Of a stretch of DNA of 8,408 nucleotides, positions 6,421-8,408 are shown piece by piece. A program made the translations under genes and the position numbers. The number at the start of each line of letters is the position of its first letter. Positions within the stretch are counted from its first letter, which is position 1. The stretch comes from Acidobacterium sp. (GTDB lineage: Bacteria; Acidobacteriota; Terriglobia; Terriglobales; Acidobacteriaceae), in contig PMAM01000210.1 of assembly GCA_003152595.1 (NCBI GenBank), forward strand, positions 17,949 through 26,356, written 5' to 3'. Below the pieces are notes generated by a model. That model searched no databases and was not told the origin of the DNA. It was given only the letters and a program-made list of their open reading frames with translations.

Positions 6421-7239
6421 ATGCCCGAGCTCCCCGAAGTAGAAACCATTGCCAACGGCGTCAACCGGCGCGTTCGCGGCGACAGTATCGTCTCGGCCTG
6501 GTTCAGCCACTATAAAGAACCGTTCAAAACGCCGCCCGCGGAAATGGCCTCCGCGCTTCCCGGGTTCCGAATCGGCAAAGTGCGCCGGGTGGGCAAGCAT
6601 ATCGTCGTGGACCTCACGGCGAAGTCGGGTCGCGCGACCACCAGGCAGTTGCTCGTGCATCTCGGGATGACGGGGAAGCTCCTCGTTTCCGCTCCTGAGG
6701 TTCCGGTTCCGCCACACACGCACGCCATCCTGCAACTGGCGTCGGGACGCGAGCTGCGTTTTGTCGATCCTCGGCGTTTCGGGCGGCTGCAGTTCATGGA
6801 GGGGGCCAGCTTCGCCGGACCCGGGCGCGAACCCCTGACAATTTCCCCCGACGACTTTGCCGGGCTCTTCCGCGGCCGCAAACTGGCCATCAAAGCGGCG
6901 CTGCTGAATCAGTCCCTGCTGCATGGCGTCGGCAATATCTATGCTGACGAGAGCCTGTTCCGGGCCAAAATCCGGCCGACGCGCGTGGCCGGGAGATTGA
7001 GCCGCGAGCGTCTGAGCCGTCTGCACGAGTCGCTGCGGACAGTTCTACAGGCTGCCATCCGGGCCGGCGGCTCGTCCGTGTCCGACTACGTGGACGCCGA
7101 CGGAGAGGCAGGGTTCTTCCAGATTCAGCACAAAGTCTACGGGCGGGAGGGCTTGCCCTGCCGGGTCTGCAGGACGCCGATCCGGCGCATTGTGCTCGCT
7201 GGGCGGGGGACCCATTACTGCCCCCACTGCCAAACGTAG
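6421..7239 (+). CDS. mutM: Formamidopyrimidine-DNA glycosylase (Fpg)
   Basis: This base-excision repair enzyme removes 8-oxoguanine and ring-opened purines from DNA and cuts the strand by beta,delta-elimination. The protein has 272 residues, the normal size. The start MPELPEVETI supplies the catalytic Pro2 (Schiff base) and Glu3. Lys59 in VGKHI is the conserved helper lysine. Met83 in HLGMTG, Arg118 and Phe120 in DPRRFG match the residues that fill the gap left by the flipped base. Asn172 in GVGNIYADE belongs to the helix-two-turn-helix that grips DNA. The C-terminal zinc finger is complete, with Cys247, Cys250, Cys267 and Cys270, and carries Arg262 in GRGTHYC. The processed start must be this ATG because Pro2 has to become the N-terminus; a longer in-frame reading from 6346 is excluded. 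It is divergent from the unknown exported gene and has a hairpin directly behind its stop codon. Confidence 0.97.
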   Translation: MPELPEVETIANGVNRRVRGDSIVSAWFSHYKEPFKTPPAEMASALPGFRIGKVRRVGKHIVVDLTAKSGRATTRQLLVHLGMTGKLLVSAPEVPVPPHTHAILQLASGRELRFVDPRRFGRLQFMEGASFAGPGREPLTISPDDFAGLFRGRKLAIKAALLNQSLLHGVGNIYADESLFRAKIRPTRVAGRLSRERLSRLHESLRTVLQAAIRAGGSSVSDYVDADGEAGFFQIQHKVYGREGLPCRVCRTPIRRIVLAGRGTHYCPHCQT

Positions 7240-7242
7240 CGA

Positions 7243-7285
7243 TCCTGGTTCCATAAACCGATCGTCCGTATTATGGATTTCAGGA
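7243..7285. repeat. Dyad directly behind mutM
   Basis: TCCATAA at 7250-7256 and TTATGGA at 7271-7277 are perfect inverted 7-mers with a 14-base loop. They are continued after a small internal loop by TCCTG (7243-7247) and CAGGA (7281-7285). The structure starts four bases after the mutM stop. No U-tract follows, so it is either a 3'-end stabilising hairpin, a Rho-dependent end, or a protein-binding dyad. Confidence 0.45.
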
Positions 7286-7414
7286 CCACCGGCTCGGGAG
7301 TTCTACGGGATTCGGAATGAAAGGAACCTGCCAAAGAGCGCCAAATCCTTGATTCAATTGGATCGGCTAAAAGGCCCCCCGATTGCACTGATTATTACCG
7401 CCAGCGACGCCCAA

Positions 7415-7492
7415 GGCCCCCGAAAGAGGGCCGGTGCGAACAAGATTCCGGCCGACGAGAGCACGTCCTTCGAGATTCTGCCCCGGCCGGGA
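7415..7492. repeat. GC-rich palindromic patch, REP-like
   Basis: Two structures lie side by side. The first is a GGCCC/GGGCC hairpin around a CGAAAG centre at 7415-7432. The second has outer arms CCGGCC (7448-7453) and GGCCGG (7485-7490). AGATTC followed by a GGCC-containing run occurs twice, at 7443 and 7473. The arrangement looks like an interspersed palindromic element, but there is only one copy in the window, so that is unproven. Confidence 0.35.
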
Positions 7493-7574
7493 TGACAAAA
7501 TGTCCTGATCCAGCGGTTCTCTGTACGTTTCAAGATCAAGGGCAACTTCAGGGAGGCCAGTGACTGGTTGTCAC

Positions 7575-7610
7575 GCGGAAAAGCCATCCAGCGGATGGCT
7601 TTTCTGTTTT
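7575..7610 (+). terminator. Intrinsic terminator, near-perfect stem, probably bidirectional
   Basis: AAAAGCCATCC at 7579-7589 pairs perfectly with GGATGGCTTTT at 7593-7603 around the loop AGC. The stem extends outward with G7578-C7604, G7577-U7605, C7576-G7606 and G7575-U7607. A T-rich run (TTTTCTGTTTT) forms its right side and tail. Because the left arm starts with four A residues, the other strand also ends in U residues. It lies 336 bases past the mutM stop, so it may belong to a small RNA, to a long mutM 3' end, or serve as an insulator. Confidence 0.72.
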
Positions 7611-7682
7611 GGGCCTGCATGCCGCCCTGTGTATAACCGGATTCCCGTTCCGGGATCGTCGACAGACGAGGCATCAAAGGAC

Positions 7683-7712
7683 TTGTCAGGCTCTGCTGCG
7701 AGGGAGTACTAT
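7683..7712 (+). promoter_or_regulatory. Possible promoter (TTGTCA-18-TACTAT)
   Basis: TTGTCA at 7683-7688 and TACTAT at 7707-7712 are 18 bases apart, 70-80 bases past the terminator. The pair faces the next gene. An AT-rich run follows (ATTATTTTTA), which makes chance matches more likely. If used, the next gene would have a leader of about 475 bases, or a separate RNA would start here. Confidence 0.25.
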
Positions 7713-7993
7713 TATTTTTACCTATCGAGCGGCTGATGCCACGCTGATAAAACCGCGAGGCTCGCTGCGATTCTCGAGAGTCAGGAATCACCCCGGTCGA
7801 GCATTCTCCGTTCTCGCTAGCGCGGTTACAGAAGAAAACACCGGGTCCGAGGGTTGAATCGGCATCGGACGGCAACTCCAGTACGTTCCGTTGATCGGCG
7901 TGGCAGCCGGTTGCGTTCCCCCGTCTCACTCCTCAGTCAACAGAGCGGGAGCCGTTGGGGTCCTGGAACCCAGTCCATTGTATTGCGTCGCTG

Positions 7994-8194
7994 TATAAAC
8001 TTTCCGGCCGTGTGCGTTGCGGTAGTAATGCAGGTTTAGGCCGGAACATAACAACTTTCCAATGTTACTGATCCCCGGCGAGTCAGGTTGTTGCGCATCA
8101 CCCAAGAAGCGCAGCGGCCGCCCGGGCCCAGAAAAATCCGGGCGAGAAACGCAAGCTGGAGTCAGGAACAGACAGTCGCACAGGAAGTGCAGGC
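7994..8194 (+). promoter_or_regulatory. TATAAA box and structured leader of the Arg-rich protein gene
   Basis: TATAAA at 7994-7999 is a good -10 candidate without a matching -35. Two GC-rich stems follow. The first is TTCCGGCC (8002-8009) with GGCCGGAA (8039-8046). The second is CGCCCGG (8119-8125) with CCGGGCG (8138-8144), with an A-rich loop. If TATAAA is the promoter, the start near 8006 would cut into the first stem, so either that stem is a DNA site or the real promoter is further upstream. AGGAAG at 8182-8187 is the ribosome binding site. Confidence 0.3.
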
Positions 8195-8408
8195 ATGACA
8201 ACAGAGCAGAATCAGCCTCAGCCCGCGGAAAACCAGGCTCAGGCGCAGTCACCGAATCAGGGTCAATTCCATGATGAGGGAGGCGGTGGCGGACGTCGCC
8301 GCCGTCGTCGCCGCAAGCGGAACAAGAACAAGGGCGGCGCGGCTCAGGCCAGCGGCCAGGGCCAGAATCAGGCACAGCCCCAGCCCCAGAATCAGCAACC
8401 GCCCCCGG
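8195..8408 (+). CDS. N-terminus of a protein with a Gln/Pro/Asn-rich, poly-Arg low-complexity extension (3' end outside window)
   Basis: Only the first 71 codons are inside the window. Residues 1-24 are rich in Gln, Asn and Pro. A five-Gly linker (29-33) leads into seven arginines (34-40), then KRNKNKGG. After that a second Gln/Asn/Pro-rich run starts near 51. There is no signal peptide and no folded domain. Such disordered, basic extensions precede the conserved core of RNA-handling proteins. Transcription termination factor Rho, RNase E/G, a DEAD-box helicase or a pseudouridine synthase would all fit, with Rho my first guess from memory of acidobacterial proteins. The function cannot be decided without the following sequence. 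The start is supported by AGGAAG seven bases upstream. The extension would give strong but nonspecific nucleic-acid contact. Confidence 0.72.
   Translation, partial: MTTEQNQPQPAENQAQAQSPNQGQFHDEGGGGGRRRRRRRKRNKNKGGAAQASGQGQNQAQPQPQNQQPPP

Larger units (their letters stand above)
7240..8194. other. Gene-free stretch between mutM and the Arg-rich protein gene
   Basis: I find no convincing protein gene here on either strand. By eye the base composition is less G+C-rich than the flanks and lacks codon-like periodicity. The contents in order are the dyad behind mutM, a palindromic GC-rich patch near 7415-7492, a strong terminator at 7575-7607, a possible promoter near 7683-7712, and a structured leader from about 7994. 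A small RNA ending at the terminator, and a long 5' leader of the next gene, are both possible. No tRNA, rRNA, tmRNA, SRP RNA or RNase P RNA signature was seen. Confidence 0.6.

Noticed and set aside
5555..6442. A 295-codon + strand reading frame opposite the unknown exported gene
   Set aside because: It is a by-product of high G+C codon use on the other strand. It lacks a domain and overlaps the mutM start and promoter, while the - strand gene has a signal peptide, an RBS and a conserved block.
7638..7656. GATTCCCG/CGGGATC small hairpin in the gap
   Set aside because: It needs a bulged base and has no tail; this is within what chance gives in such sequence.
7354..7929. A 191-codon reading frame on the - strand inside the gene-free stretch
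   Set aside because: It runs through the terminator and the palindromic patch, has Ser/Arg-rich random composition, no ribosome binding site and no recognisable domain.
1..8408. Search for CRISPR arrays, insertion sequences, attachment sites, tRNA and rRNA genes
   Set aside because: No spaced repeats, transposase motifs, tRNA T-loop patterns or rRNA blocks were found by reading both strands.

Overview
The window reads as ordinary chromosomal DNA of a G+C-rich, free-living Gram-negative bacterium. Acidobacteria (Terriglobia/Acidobacteriaceae type) is the best guess. The reasons are the style of the exported amidohydrolases, the short intergenic spaces with TATACT-like -10 boxes, and the small exported or membrane proteins of unknown function. 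This assignment is inference; no rRNA or other marker is present. I see no phage, transposase, CRISPR array, tRNA or rRNA.

Left part (1-2831, + strand): the 3' part of a beta-ketoacyl-ACP synthase gene (FabF/NodE-like, cut by the window edge); an exported M20D metallo-amidohydrolase with its own promoter; and a small DUF1905-type protein behind a TTGACA promoter. Middle (2923-4018, + strand): a four-helix membrane protein behind a TTGCAC-17-TATACT promoter; a strong hairpin that probably ends its transcript; then an exported protein with a possible RbsD/FucU-like (sugar pyranase/mutarotase) signature, apparently translated from a leaderless mRNA. Next (6313 back to 4035, - strand): a probable two-gene unit with an exported protein of unknown function first and an exported imidazolonepropionase-like amidohydrolase 26 bases after it. 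The second gene meets the RbsD-like gene tail to tail.

Right part: mutM (Fpg DNA glycosylase), divergent from the unknown exported gene and probably leaderless. About 955 bases without a convincing gene follow. That stretch holds a dyad right behind mutM, a GC-rich palindromic (REP-like) patch, a near-perfect bidirectional terminator, and a structured leader. At the right edge begins a gene for a protein with a Gln/Pro/Asn-rich, Arg7-containing N-terminus. This looks like the disordered RNA-binding extension of an RNA-handling protein (Rho or an RNase/helicase are possible), but the conserved part lies outside the window.

The genes do not form one obvious pathway. The recurring theme is export: four of the eight genes carry a signal peptide, and two of those encode metal-dependent amidohydrolases, which fits scavenging of peptides or amides in the periplasm. 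The leads most worth following are the exported RbsD-like protein, the paired unknown exported gene plus amidohydrolase, the leaderless TATACT-type promoters, and the structured gap at 7240-8194.
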